From positions 1-64,000 of the forward strand of contig JACRKC010000115.1 of assembly GCA_016235555.1 (NCBI GenBank): DNA of 64,000 bases, in the 5' to 3' direction. The DNA is from Verrucomicrobiota bacterium. GTDB lineage: Bacteria; Verrucomicrobiota; Verrucomicrobiia; Opitutales; Opitutaceae. The position numbers and the translations under genes were made by a program. Positions within the stretch are counted from its first letter, which is position 1. Every line of letters starts with the position of its first letter. The notes under the pieces were generated by a model, which saw nothing but the letters and a program-made list of their open reading frames with translations, did no database searches and was not told the DNA's origin. Below, piece by piece: positions 1 to 8,524 of the stretch.

Positions 1-5
1 ACAAA

Positions 6-140
6 AGTTCAGCGGTTCGGGGAGCGCACCCGTCTCGGGTGCTCGTGTCGGCGTCTCGCCGACACCTCCGAAGTCCTCGGCGGGACGCCGAGGACGGCCC
101 GCGGGACGCGGGCGCTCCCCGAACCACCGCGTGTCACTCA
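6..140. repeat. GC-rich palindromic intergenic repeat, copy 1
   Basis: This stretch is a nested palindrome. Its outer arms read GGTTCGGGGAGCGC and the reverse complement, and its inner arms are built on GTCCTCGGCGGGACGCCGAGGAC. A second copy lies inverted at 15214-15346 and matches it almost base for base, including about 10 bases beyond the outer arms. I see no coding signal in the first 229 bases. It lies downstream of the antiporter gene, where its hairpins could also act as a terminator. No flanking target duplication is evident. Confidence 0.8.
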
Positions 141-229
141 AGTATGCGAGCCTCAGTAGACTCACGACCCGAGATACGCGGTCGGGGATCCCGCTGGATT
201 CTTCGCTTCGCTCAGCATGACCCGAAAAA

Positions 230-2545
230 TCAATCCGCCTTGGCGTCTCCGATTTCTTCTTCGCGCGCCCTCAGCCACGCTTTGAAGTCCGCCAGGTGCG
301 CCGGCGCACCGAGGGCCAGCACTTCGTCACCGCTGTGCAACCGCTCCTCGGCGCTGGGATTCAGGATGCGGATGCCCCCTCGCCGCACGCCAGCGATCTG
401 CACGCCATATTCCCGCGCCGGCGAGAGCTGTCCCAGCGTGCGCCCTGCCGCCCGGCTCCACGCCGGCACCGCCAGCGCCTCCATCCGCACCTCCTCGAAC
501 AACGAATCCGCGATCGGCGCGCCCGACACCGCACCGAGAAACTCCCTGCCCGCCCTCACCTGCTCGACCGTCCCCAACAGCAGCACCTTGTCGCGCGGAT
601 AAAGCACCGCCGTCGGTGGCGGCAGCGGGATCATGAACCCCTGCCGTTCGATCCCCACGACCGAACAGCCGAAACGCGAGCGCAGCGCCAGCTCCGCGAT
701 CGACTTGCCCTGGCAGTCGGCGAGGTCCGGCAGCGTGCAATCCACCATGTGCAGGTGCCACTCGCCATGCGGCCGCAGCCAGGGCGCCGTCGTCGCCGTC
801 ATCTTGTTGTCGCCCGTCTCGATCACGCTCAGCAGCTCCACCTCGAGTTCGCTGTGCCAGTAAATCAGCTGCCGGCGCAGCATCACGAGCGCCACCACCG
901 CCACGAGCCCGCTCAACAGCAACAGCCACCGCGCCGTGCTCTCCACCGGCACGATCGACGCCAGCCAGACGAAAATCCCGCCGCCCGCCACGATCTTGAG
1001 GCTCGCCTCCACGATCGGGCGGAGTTTTTCCGCATCGGGGTGATGCTGCGTCGACACCTCGGCCAGCAGCATCGACATCGCCGATAGGTTGCGCCAGATC
1101 GCCACCAGCGGCGCGAGCGTTGCGAGCACGAGCGCGGTCCAGAAAATCACCTCGAGCCCGTGCGGAAACAACCAGTCGCGCCCCACCCCGCGCTCCGCCA
1201 GCGCGAACAACTGCTCCGATGACACCACCAGCCCCGTCACGAACAGCAGGCCCACGCCGAGCTGCGCGACCCGCTTGCGGGTGAGTTGCCACAGCCGGCT
1301 CTGCTTCGAGCGCGCGGCCAGCCGCTCCAGCCAGCCGTGGTAGGCGTTCACGAAATCCAGCAGCCACCTCGGCGGACGCGCCAGCGCTGCCTCCGCGATC
1401 TTCTCCGAGCGCCGCGTGAGGAGGGGCGCGCCCAGCGTCGTCAACAACGAGACGCCGACCGCCAGCGGGTAGAAATTCGCCGGCACCACCGCCTTCGCCA
1501 CGCCGAACTGCGCGATGATGAACGAAAACTCCCCGATCGGCGTCGCCGTCAGGCCCGTGCGCATCGCATCCTTCAGCGGCGTGCCGATCAGCGCGAGCCC
1601 CGTCGTCACCGCCACCGGCCGCGCCACCAGCGTGAACGCCGCGACGCCCACGATCAGCCCCGCCGATTTCCACAGGTCGCCCACGTTGATCTGCATGCCG
1701 ATCGCCACGAAGAACACCGCGCTGAACACATCGCGCATCCCCTCGAACGTCCGCTCCACCTGATGCCGGTGCGGCGTCTCCGCCACGATCGTGCCGAGCA
1801 GAAACGCCCCCAGCGCCAGCGAATACCCCGCCCCCTGCGCCACCACCGCGAGCCCGAAGAGCAGCGCCGCGATCCCGATCGTTTGCAGCTCTTCGTCGGC
1901 CGCCACGCTCAACCGCTTCAACAGCCACGGCACGAACAGCAGCCCCACGATGCCCGCGACGACCACGAACGCCCCCAGCAGCAGCACCGTCTGCAGGAGA
2001 TGCGCCCCCTCGCCCGTCCCGATCTGCACCAGCGAGGTGAGCAGCGTCAGCATCACCACCGCGACCACATCCTCGAGCACCGCCACCCCCATCACCAGTT
2101 GCCCCGGCCGCTCGTGGTTGAGGCCCGTCTCGTGCAGAATTTTCGAAATGATCGCGGACGACGACACCATGAGCATGCCCGCGAGAAACAGACTCTCCGT
2201 GCTCCCCCACCCGAGCGCCGCGCCGAACATCCGCGTGAGATAATACATCGTCACCGCGCCGCCAAACGTGGCCAGCATCAATCCGAGCCCGAGCCGCCGC
2301 ATCTTCCGCACGCTCAGTTGCAGCCCGATCGAGAACATCAGAAACACCAGCCCGATCTGCGCCAGCGTCTCGATGCTCCCTGCGTCCTTCACAAGCGTGA
2401 ACGGCGGCGACGCCGGCCCGGCGATGATGCCCGCGACGAGAAAGCCGACGACGACCGACAACCCGATGCGCTGGCACAACCACCCCACCACGCCCGCAAC
2501 GACGAGCACGACGGCCAGATCCTGGATGAAATGAAGGGAGTGCAT
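230..2545 (-). CDS. CPA2-family cation:proton antiporter with C-terminal TrkA_C domains
   Basis: This is a 771-residue inner-membrane protein of the KefB/CPA2 type, predicted to exchange K+ or Na+ for H+. Residues about 5-380 form the Na+/H+ exchanger domain, with many hydrophobic helices and the GLxxEL-like and EDVVAV segments expected in the family. A second hydrophobic block at about 430-560 adds roughly five helices that standard KefB proteins lack. Two soluble TrkA_C (RCK-C) ligand-binding domains follow at about 595-675 and 695-760, and I see no TrkA_N nucleotide-binding domain between them. The ATG start gives a hydrophobic N-terminus directly. It is transcribed alone, away from the next gene. 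The transported ion is not decidable from sequence. Confidence 0.88.
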   Translation of the reverse strand: MHSLHFIQDLAVVLVVAGVVGWLCQRIGLSVVVGFLVAGIIAGPASPPFTLVKDAGSIETLAQIGLVFLMFSIGLQLSVRKMRRLGLGLMLATFGGAVTMYYLTRMFGAALGWGSTESLFLAGMLMVSSSAIISKILHETGLNHERPGQLVMGVAVLEDVVAVVMLTLLTSLVQIGTGEGAHLLQTVLLLGAFVVVAGIVGLLFVPWLLKRLSVAADEELQTIGIAALLFGLAVVAQGAGYSLALGAFLLGTIVAETPHRHQVERTFEGMRDVFSAVFFVAIGMQINVGDLWKSAGLIVGVAAFTLVARPVAVTTGLALIGTPLKDAMRTGLTATPIGEFSFIIAQFGVAKAVVPANFYPLAVGVSLLTTLGAPLLTRRSEKIAEAALARPPRWLLDFVNAYHGWLERLAARSKQSRLWQLTRKRVAQLGVGLLFVTGLVVSSEQLFALAERGVGRDWLFPHGLEVIFWTALVLATLAPLVAIWRNLSAMSMLLAEVSTQHHPDAEKLRPIVEASLKIVAGGGIFVWLASIVPVESTARWLLLLSGLVAVVALVMLRRQLIYWHSELEVELLSVIETGDNKMTATTAPWLRPHGEWHLHMVDCTLPDLADCQGKSIAELALRSRFGCSVVGIERQGFMIPLPPPTAVLYPRDKVLLLGTVEQVRAGREFLGAVSGAPIADSLFEEVRMEALAVPAWSRAAGRTLGQLSPAREYGVQIAGVRRGGIRILNPSAEERLHSGDEVLALGAPAHLADFKAWLRAREEEIGDAKAD

Positions 2546-2933
2546 CGCGTCGCGCGCCTCCGAAAACGCGGCGAAGCGCGCGATGCGTCAAGCGCGACCA
2601 CGCCTCCAGCCACGGCCGCGTTAGGCGCGCGGGCCAATGCGTCGGCTGAAGTGCCGCAGTCGCATCGCCTCGATCATCCGTTCGGAGATTCCTTTGCGAT
2701 CATCGGCAGCAGGGGCGACGCGCTCACGGTGTCGACACATCCGCGGCCTACCCCCGGCGCAAACTATCTGTAAGTCCGCGCGCCGGGCCAACTCGCCGCT
2801 TGTCTCGAACTTCGCGCCTTCCCAAGTTTGCCGAAACGCAACCCCTCTCGGCTGTCGAATGATTACTGTTGGGCGGAGTTCTCGGCTGATTAACAAATTG
2901 CGCGATTATCGGAGTTGATATTGCACCGCCGCT
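2546..2933. other. 388-bp intergenic gap, no gene seen
   Basis: This gap separates the divergently oriented antiporter and a small plus-strand gene. Open frames here on both strands have arginine- and serine-rich translations of the kind produced by shadow frames, and none has a convincing composition. The promoters of both flanking genes should lie here. I see no clear palindrome. Confidence 0.5.
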
Positions 2934-3215
2934 ATGAGTGAGACCCCTCCACGTATGAGAAATCCAAGAAGCAATTCGGGCCGGTGGCTGAATCATGAAT
3001 GGAAAGTAGGTGCGGCACATCCGCTCTATCGGAAGGATGGCACGTTCTACATGATGCTGGAATCCTTCCCTGGTGCCTTGTTCGACGAGCGCGGTTACGT
3101 CGTATTCAAGACCAAAGCCGAGTTGCAGGCGTGCGAGCACGTCAGACTTTATCCCGGCAGAATCACGGTCACAGGAGGCATCAGCACGATTCCCGGCTAC
3201 GTTCAAGTGCGGTGA
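2934..3215 (+). CDS. small conserved-looking hypothetical protein
   Basis: This encodes a 93-residue soluble protein of unknown function. It has believable protein composition, with the segments LYRKDGTFYMMLESFPGALF and DERGYVVFKT and a C-terminal GGISTIPGYV. I recall the pattern of a YxxDG strand, FPGxLFD, GYVxFxT and a terminal IPGYV from small uncharacterised bacterial proteins that often sit near defence or HNH genes, but I cannot name a family. It starts with ATG, and an alternative ATG lies seven codons in. The local base composition is lower in GC than the neighbouring genes, which may point to acquisition. No operon partner is visible. Confidence 0.6.
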   Translation: MSETPPRMRNPRSNSGRWLNHEWKVGAAHPLYRKDGTFYMMLESFPGALFDERGYVVFKTKAELQACEHVRLYPGRITVTGGISTIPGYVQVR

Positions 3216-3445
3216 AAAAAAAGCCTAAATTCTGAATAGGTAACGGCGGCTCCGGTCAGCAGCAGAGCGGAACCGGGTCGGCCGGCGTGATACCCGAAAC
3301 GGTGCGGACGTGAAGGACGAGTTCGCTTGGCTTCATGCGTCGCCCGCCACAGTGCACGCGGGATTTCCCTCGTTGACACCCCCTGCGCCCGCCGATTCGT
3401 TTCCGTCGGCGGAGACGCCTCCCGCCAACACCCGCTAACGAAATC

Positions 3446-4459
3446 ATGGCCAACTTCCTCGGCTACTTTTCCAACGACATCGGCATCGATCTCGGCACGG
3501 CCAACACGCTCGTTTACGTCAAGGACAAGGGCATCGTCCTCCGCGAACCGTCCGTCGTCGCGCTCGATACCTCCACCCGCAAGGTCCGCGCCGTCGGGGA
3601 AGATGCCAAGAAGATGCTCGGCCGCACCCCCGGCAACATCACCGCCATCCGCCCGATGAAGGACGGGGTGATCGCCGACTTCGATGTCACCGAGGCGATG
3701 CTCCGCTATTTCATCCGCAAGGTCTCCAACACCGCCTTCCGCGCCCCGCCCCGCGTCGTCATCGCCATCCCCTCGGGCATCACCGAGGTCGAGAAACGCG
3801 CCGTGAAGGAATCCGCCATGCACGCCGGCGCCCGCGACGTCATCACGATCCCCGAACCCATGGCCGCCGCCATCGGCGTCGGCCTGCCGATCGACGAACC
3901 CGCGGCCAACATGATCGTCGACATCGGCGGCGGCACCACGGAGATCGCGATCATCTCGCTCAACGGCATCGTGTTTTCCAAGTCGATCCGCGTGGCCGGC
4001 GACGAGCTCGACCTCGCGATCATCAACTACATGAAGCGCGCCTACAATCTCCTCATCGGTGAGCGCACCGCGGAAGAGATCAAGATGCGCGTCGGCTCCG
4101 CCTATCCGCTCGACGAGGAGCTCACGATGGAGGTCAAGGGCCGCGACTCCGTGGCCGGCCTGCCGAAAACCATCCACGTCACCTCGCAGGAAATCCGCGA
4201 GGCCCTCGCCGACACCATCGCCTCGATCGTCGACGCCGTGCGCGTGACGCTCGAACGCTGCCCGCCCGAACTCTCCGCCGACCTCGTCGACCGCGGCTTC
4301 GTGATGGCCGGCGGCGGCGCGCTCATCCGCGGCATCGACAAGCTCCTCTCCGAGAAAACCGGCCTGCCCGTCGTCGTGAGCGACGACCCGCTCTCCGCCG
4401 TCGCCAACGGCACCGGCGCCGTCCTCAACGACCTCTCGTGGTTGATGCAGAACGTCTGA
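3446..4459 (+). CDS. mreB: rod shape-determining protein MreB
   Basis: This is bacterial actin, 337 residues, the usual MreB length. It polymerises at the inner face of the cytoplasmic membrane and guides the elongation machinery. The N-terminal [20 protein letters not shown] is the phosphate-1 loop. The phosphate-2 motif [15 protein letters not shown] is at about residue 155-170, and an adenosine-site [10 protein letters not shown] is near 285. It is the first gene of an mre cluster followed by a small ORF, mreC, mreD and the transpeptidase PBP2, the standard elongasome order. The ATG at 3446 fits the family N-terminus exactly. Confidence 0.98.
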   Translation: MANFLGYFSNDIGIDLGTANTLVYVKDKGIVLREPSVVALDTSTRKVRAVGEDAKKMLGRTPGNITAIRPMKDGVIADFDVTEAMLRYFIRKVSNTAFRAPPRVVIAIPSGITEVEKRAVKESAMHAGARDVITIPEPMAAAIGVGLPIDEPAANMIVDIGGGTTEIAIISLNGIVFSKSIRVAGDELDLAIINYMKRAYNLLIGERTAEEIKMRVGSAYPLDEELTMEVKGRDSVAGLPKTIHVTSQEIREALADTIASIVDAVRVTLERCPPELSADLVDRGFVMAGGGALIRGIDKLLSEKTGLPVVVSDDPLSAVANGTGAVLNDLSWLMQNV

Positions 4460-4466
4460 GCGGACC

Positions 4467-4718
4467 ATGAACGGATTTCGCACGGCGCTGAACGAACGAT
4501 GTGTCGCCGCAGCGCGGTGTCTCACGGCGTCTCCGTTATTTCCATGGGCCCACGTGGTCGCCCAGATTTTTCTCGCCGCGTTCGCCCTTGGACTCCTTGC
4601 CGACCAGCCTTTCGCCATCGGCAACATCGGCTGGTTCGGCTGGCTCCTCGCTCCGGTTGCCCTCTTCAACGCCGCCATCGTCGCGGTCCGGTTGTTCAGG
4701 AAGCGACCCGTCGCCTGA
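4467..4718 (+). CDS. small two-helix membrane protein in the mre cluster
   Basis: This 83-residue hypothetical protein begins 7 bases after the mreB stop, so translation is probably coupled to mreB. Two hydrophobic stretches, at about 25-45 and 52-74, suggest two membrane helices with a basic C-terminus (RLFRKRPVA). I do not recognise a family. A mobile element begins 22 bases after its stop and separates it from mreC. It could be a lineage-specific elongasome accessory protein or a fortuitous ORF. The close spacing and membrane character favour a real gene. Confidence 0.55.
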   Translation: MNGFRTALNERCVAAARCLTASPLFPWAHVVAQIFLAAFALGLLADQPFAIGNIGWFGWLLAPVALFNAAIVAVRLFRKRPVA

Positions 4719-4740
4719 CTCCGCGTCGATGGACGGGAGG

Positions 4741-4893
4741 GGGTGCAACTCAAACTGAGGTCAGTTTCCGAAAGCCTCGGCTGTAGCGGCGGTCTATGAC
4801 CGCCGAACGACTGCCCTGCGCGCAACGCCGGCGGTCATAGACCGCCGATCCAGCGAATTCACTCCGTCGCTGTCCTCGGTTTGCGTTACACCC
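4741..4893. mobile_element. MITE-like element, copy A, with 9-bp target duplication
   Basis: This 153-bp non-autonomous element begins GGGTGCAACTCAAACTGAGG and ends in its imperfect inverted complement (CCTCGGTTTGCGTTACACCC). Two internal arms contain the hairpin CGGCGGTCTATGACCGCCG. It is flanked by a perfect 9-bp direct repeat, GACGGGAGG, at 4732-4740 and 4894-4902. It has no coding capacity. It sits between the mreB-proximal ORF and mreC and so may interrupt or terminate mreB transcription. Confidence 0.9.
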
Positions 4894-4961
4894 GACGGGA
4901 GGCTGGTTGATAGTTTTTCCGTGTCTTCCCGGCGTTCCGTCGACAAATAGAGCGTTTTGCC

Positions 4962-5792
4962 GTGCCCTACCGCCGTCTGATCACGCAGAAGCCCTTCCTT
5001 ACCCTCGGCCTCGTCGTCGCGGCGTGGCTGTTCGTGCCGGCGGCGATGAAGACGTTTGCCCGGGCGAGTTTTTTTGAACTCACCGCCCCCGTCACCGTCG
5101 CCGCCGATTACGCGCGCGTGCTGCAGGAATACTGGGGCCTGCGTCTGCACTCCAACCACGAGCTGATCGAGGCCGGCCGCGACCTCGCACGGCTCAACGC
5201 TTCCTACGAACTCGCCGTCTCGCGCAACAACGAGATGCAGGCCGAGATCACGCGCCTCGAAAGCCTGCTGCGCCTCCCATCGTTCGCCAGCTATCGCTAC
5301 GAGCACGCACGGGTCGCGCGGCGCGATTTTTCCGGCTGGTGGCAGCGCATCGTCATCCGCAAGGGCCGCAACTACGGCATCGCCGTCAACGCCCCCGTGG
5401 TCTTCACCGGCGGCGTCGTCGGCAAGGTCACCGAGGTCTATGCCACCACCGCCGTGGTCGAATTGATCACCAGCCCCAACGTCCGCCTCGTCGGCGTGGT
5501 CGAGGGCGACGACCGGCCGTTCAGTTTCCAAGGCGGCATCAATCCCACCCTCGGCCCCGCCCGGGGCGTCGTCGAACACGTGCCGCTCGACCTGTTCGCC
5601 GCCGCCACCGCGCCCAAGCGGCTCGTCACCGCCGGCTTCGGCGGCGTGTTTCCGCCCGGCCTGACCATCGGCCAGATCACCTCCCTCGAGCCGAGCAGCG
5701 ACGGCCTGTTCAAGACCGGCGAGGTCAAGCTCGACGACCGCCTCGGTTCGCTCACCGAGGTGACGGTGCTCGTGCCGCTGAATCCGGAGTGA
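4962..5792 (+). CDS. mreC: rod shape-determining protein MreC
   Basis: This 276-residue periplasmic scaffold is anchored by one N-terminal helix (about 10-28). A coiled-coil region (about 55-95, rich in LARL/EITRLESLL heptads) precedes the double beta-barrel MreC domain (about 100-272). That domain carries the typical GWWQRIVIRKGRNYGIAVNA and the V(V)FTGGVVGKV segment. MreC links MreB filaments to PBP2. The start is GTG at 4962. It follows a mobile element and is followed 94 bases later by mreD. The family assignment is firm from the barrel motifs and from its position. Confidence 0.95.
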   Translation: MPYRRLITQKPFLTLGLVVAAWLFVPAAMKTFARASFFELTAPVTVAADYARVLQEYWGLRLHSNHELIEAGRDLARLNASYELAVSRNNEMQAEITRLESLLRLPSFASYRYEHARVARRDFSGWWQRIVIRKGRNYGIAVNAPVVFTGGVVGKVTEVYATTAVVELITSPNVRLVGVVEGDDRPFSFQGGINPTLGPARGVVEHVPLDLFAAATAPKRLVTAGFGGVFPPGLTIGQITSLEPSSDGLFKTGEVKLDDRLGSLTEVTVLVPLNPE

Positions 5793-5886
5793 ATCGAGAG
5801 TTGATGGCTGGGAGCTGAAAAAAATCTAAACCACTCGCATCGTCGCCGCGGCCGGCTCTCAACCCTCAACACTCAACCATCCTGCC

Positions 5887-6399
5887 ATGCGCGGCATCAT
5901 CACGCTTTTCGCCACGCTGCTCGTGCTCTGGGCCCTCGTCGCCCAGGTCAACCACGCGCTCGCCGATGGCCACGTTTATCTTTTTCCCGGCGCCCTGTTT
6001 GTCACCTATGCCGCGCTGATGTTTTCGCTCCCGGCCGGGCTGGCCGTCACGCTGCTCGCCGGCACCGTGTGCGACGCCAATTCCGCCGCGGCCTTCGGCA
6101 CGCACGCCCTCCTCTTCGCCGCGACGCACACGGTGATCTTTCACCTGCGCCCGCGGCTGCCGCGCGAGGACACCATCGGCCGCATCGTCGTCGCTCTGCT
6201 CGCCAACCTCGGGCTCTTCCTGGTGTTTTCGTTCATCCAGGTCGCCCGTTCGCCCGCCCCCTCGGCCGCCTGGGGCCGCCTGCTCGTCGACCTGCTGTGC
6301 TCGCAGATCTTCCTGGCTTTGATCGCACCGTGGTTCTTCGCGCTGCAACATCGCGCACTGGTGCTCGCCCGCATCGAACGCGAAGCCCTCGACGCCTGA
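5887..6399 (+). CDS. mreD: MreD-like rod shape protein
   Basis: This 170-residue polytopic membrane protein has about five hydrophobic helices. Sequence conservation in MreD is low, so the call rests on length, topology and its position between mreC and the PBP2 gene. The segment GTVCDANSAAAFGTHALLF resembles the conserved MreD loop that carries D and G residues. It is expected to act with MreC in the elongasome. It lies 94 bases after mreC and 9 bases before mrdA, consistent with one transcript. Confidence 0.85.
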   Translation: MRGIITLFATLLVLWALVAQVNHALADGHVYLFPGALFVTYAALMFSLPAGLAVTLLAGTVCDANSAAAFGTHALLFAATHTVIFHLRPRLPREDTIGRIVVALLANLGLFLVFSFIQVARSPAPSAAWGRLLVDLLCSQIFLALIAPWFFALQHRALVLARIEREALDA

Positions 6400-6408
6400 C
6401 CCCCGGCC

Positions 6409-8382
6409 ATGGCCACGCACGACATCAACCTGGCCGCGCGTTCCGGCAGCCTCGTCGAATCGCACAAGGGCTACGATCCCCGCCTCGTGCTCTTCTATCC
6501 GCTGCTGGCGCTCCTGCTGCTGGTGCTCGCCGGCGGCCTCGCCTACCAGCAGCTGCTGCGCAGCGGCCAGCACAGCCATGCCGAGCGCACGCAAAATCAG
6601 CGGCGGATTCTGGTGCCCGGTCCGCGCGGCAACATCTACGACCGCCACGGCCAGAAACTCGTCGAGAACCGCGCGCGCTTCTCCGTCGTGCTCTATCTCG
6701 ACGAACTCAAGCAGGAACTCCGCCGCGAGCATGTGCGCATCCACAAAAACTACCTCGCCGCCGGCGCGACCCGGAAGGATGTCTCCTACCGGCAGCTCGA
6801 ACAGCTCGCGCGCGTGGCCGTCGTCCAGCGCTACCTCGACCGCGTCAACCGCATCCTCCACCGCGATGAACAGGTCGAGGGCGAACGGCTCAACCGGCAT
6901 TTCAACAGCGAACTGCTCCTGCCCTACACGCTCATCGACAACCTCGCGCCCGAGGAATACGCCCGCTTGATCGAACGCCTCCCGGTCGTGTCGCCGTTGC
7001 AGGTCTTCGTGGCCAACTCGCGCTTCTACCCCTTCGGCTCCGCCGCCGCCCACACCCTCGGCTACGTGCGCCCCTACGAGGAGGTCGCCGCGGAGGACTT
7101 TCCGGGCGACGATCTCCGCACGTTCAAGCTGAAGGGCACCATCGGCAAGGACGGCCTTGAGCAGCAATACGACGGCCTCCTCCAAGGCGAGGCCGGCGGC
7201 ACGATTTTCCGCGTCGATCCCGCGGGCTTCAAAATCAACCCGCCCCTCGAGAAACGCCTCCCCGTGCAGGGCAAGAATCTCGTCACCTCCCTCGACATCG
7301 ACCTCCAGCTCGCCGCCGAGCAGGCGCTCGGCGACCAGGAAGGCGCCGTCGTCACCCTCGACGTCCGCACCGGCGAGGTCCTCGTCATGGCCAGCAAGCC
7401 CGACTACGACCTCAACAAGTTTTCTCCGCGCGCCTCCCGCGAGACCGTGCAGGACATGACCGAGCGCAGCGCCTGGACCAACCGCGCGATCGACGGGTTT
7501 TTCCCGCCCGGCTCCACCTTCAAGATTCTGACCTCCATCGCCGGCCTCCGCCACAACGCCATCCGCCCCGACGAAGCCATCATCAATTGCTCCGGCCACA
7601 TCATGATCGGCCCGAAACGCTTCGTGTGTTTCAACGGCATCGGTCACCACGGCGATGTGCTGCTGCCGTGGGCGATCGCCGACAGTTGCGACGTCTATTT
7701 CTACGAAGTCGGCCGCCTCCTCACGCCCGACCTGCTCGCCGCCGAAGCCCGCCGCTTCCACCTCGACCGCCGCACCGGGATCGACCTCCCCAACGAGGGC
7801 GGCCGCATGATCATCCCGGACCGCGAATGGAAGCGGCGCGAAAAACACGAGGCGTGGTTCGCTGGCGACACCGCCAACATGGCCATCGGCCAGGGATTCG
7901 TCGACCTCTCGCCGCTCCAAATGGCCTGCTTTGTCGCGTCGGTCGCCCGGGACGAATTGACGACGACGCCCACACTCGTGCATGACCCCGCGCGCCCGCC
8001 CATCCGCGGCGAAAAGATCGGACTCACACCCACGCAGCGCGCCGCCTTGGTGAGCGGCATGGAAGACTGCACCGTGCATGGCACCGGCAAACTCTTCGCC
8101 AATCCAACTCTCGGTCTGCCCGGCTTCCGCGTCGCCGGCAAAACGGGCACGGCCCAAAAAGGCGTGAAACCGAAGCAGATCAACATCGCCTGGTTCCTCT
8201 GCTACGCCCCGGTCGAAAACCCCGAGATCGCCATGGCCGTCGCGCTGGTCGGCGACACGGTCGGCGAGAGCTTCGAGGGCGGCCGCAACGCCGTGCCCGT
8301 CGCGCTCGCCGTGATGAAGAAATATCTGGAGATCAAGCAACGCCCCGCCGGCGCCGTCTTCCAGCCGTTCCGGCTGGAATGA
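6409..8382 (+). CDS. mrdA: penicillin-binding protein 2, peptidoglycan D,D-transpeptidase
   Basis: This class B PBP of 657 residues cross-links peptidoglycan during lateral-wall elongation. A single N-terminal membrane helix (about 25-50) is followed by the PBP dimerisation domain. In the transpeptidase domain the SxxK motif is STFK at Ser369, the second motif is SCD near 426 (Asp in the third position, as in other PBP2 proteins), and KTG is at 578-580. It completes the mreBCD-mrdA cluster. The usual partner rodA is not in the window. It starts 9 bases after mreD. Confidence 0.96.
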   Translation: MATHDINLAARSGSLVESHKGYDPRLVLFYPLLALLLLVLAGGLAYQQLLRSGQHSHAERTQNQRRILVPGPRGNIYDRHGQKLVENRARFSVVLYLDELKQELRREHVRIHKNYLAAGATRKDVSYRQLEQLARVAVVQRYLDRVNRILHRDEQVEGERLNRHFNSELLLPYTLIDNLAPEEYARLIERLPVVSPLQVFVANSRFYPFGSAAAHTLGYVRPYEEVAAEDFPGDDLRTFKLKGTIGKDGLEQQYDGLLQGEAGGTIFRVDPAGFKINPPLEKRLPVQGKNLVTSLDIDLQLAAEQALGDQEGAVVTLDVRTGEVLVMASKPDYDLNKFSPRASRETVQDMTERSAWTNRAIDGFFPPGSTFKILTSIAGLRHNAIRPDEAIINCSGHIMIGPKRFVCFNGIGHHGDVLLPWAIADSCDVYFYEVGRLLTPDLLAAEARRFHLDRRTGIDLPNEGGRMIIPDREWKRREKHEAWFAGDTANMAIGQGFVDLSPLQMACFVASVARDELTTTPTLVHDPARPPIRGEKIGLTPTQRAALVSGMEDCTVHGTGKLFANPTLGLPGFRVAGKTGTAQKGVKPKQINIAWFLCYAPVENPEIAMAVALVGDTVGESFEGGRNAVPVALAVMKKYLEIKQRPAGAVFQPFRLE

Positions 8383-8524
8383 TGTCAGGCGCCCTTCGCT
8401 TTTGGACCGTAGGGCCGGCGCTCGTGGCCGAGCCGTGGTCCGAGGAACGGCGGTTTTCAACCGCCGGATTCGGCCTGCGTAAGCCTGAGGCGCGAGACTC
8501 GATCGGCCGGGCTCGCTACTCCGG

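Noticed and set aside
2621-2896. Minus-strand frame in the gap after the antiporter
   Set aside because: It is Arg-rich shadow composition with no motif, and it overlaps the likely promoter region.
3203-4825. 540-codon minus-strand frame over mreB
   Set aside because: It is an Asp/Gly/His-rich shadow of the mreB codon pattern. The mreB frame has full family motifs.
4741-4893. CRISPR repeat unit
   Set aside because: The repeated CGGCGGTCTATGACCGCCG arms are two inverted halves of one mobile element. There is no regular repeat-spacer array.
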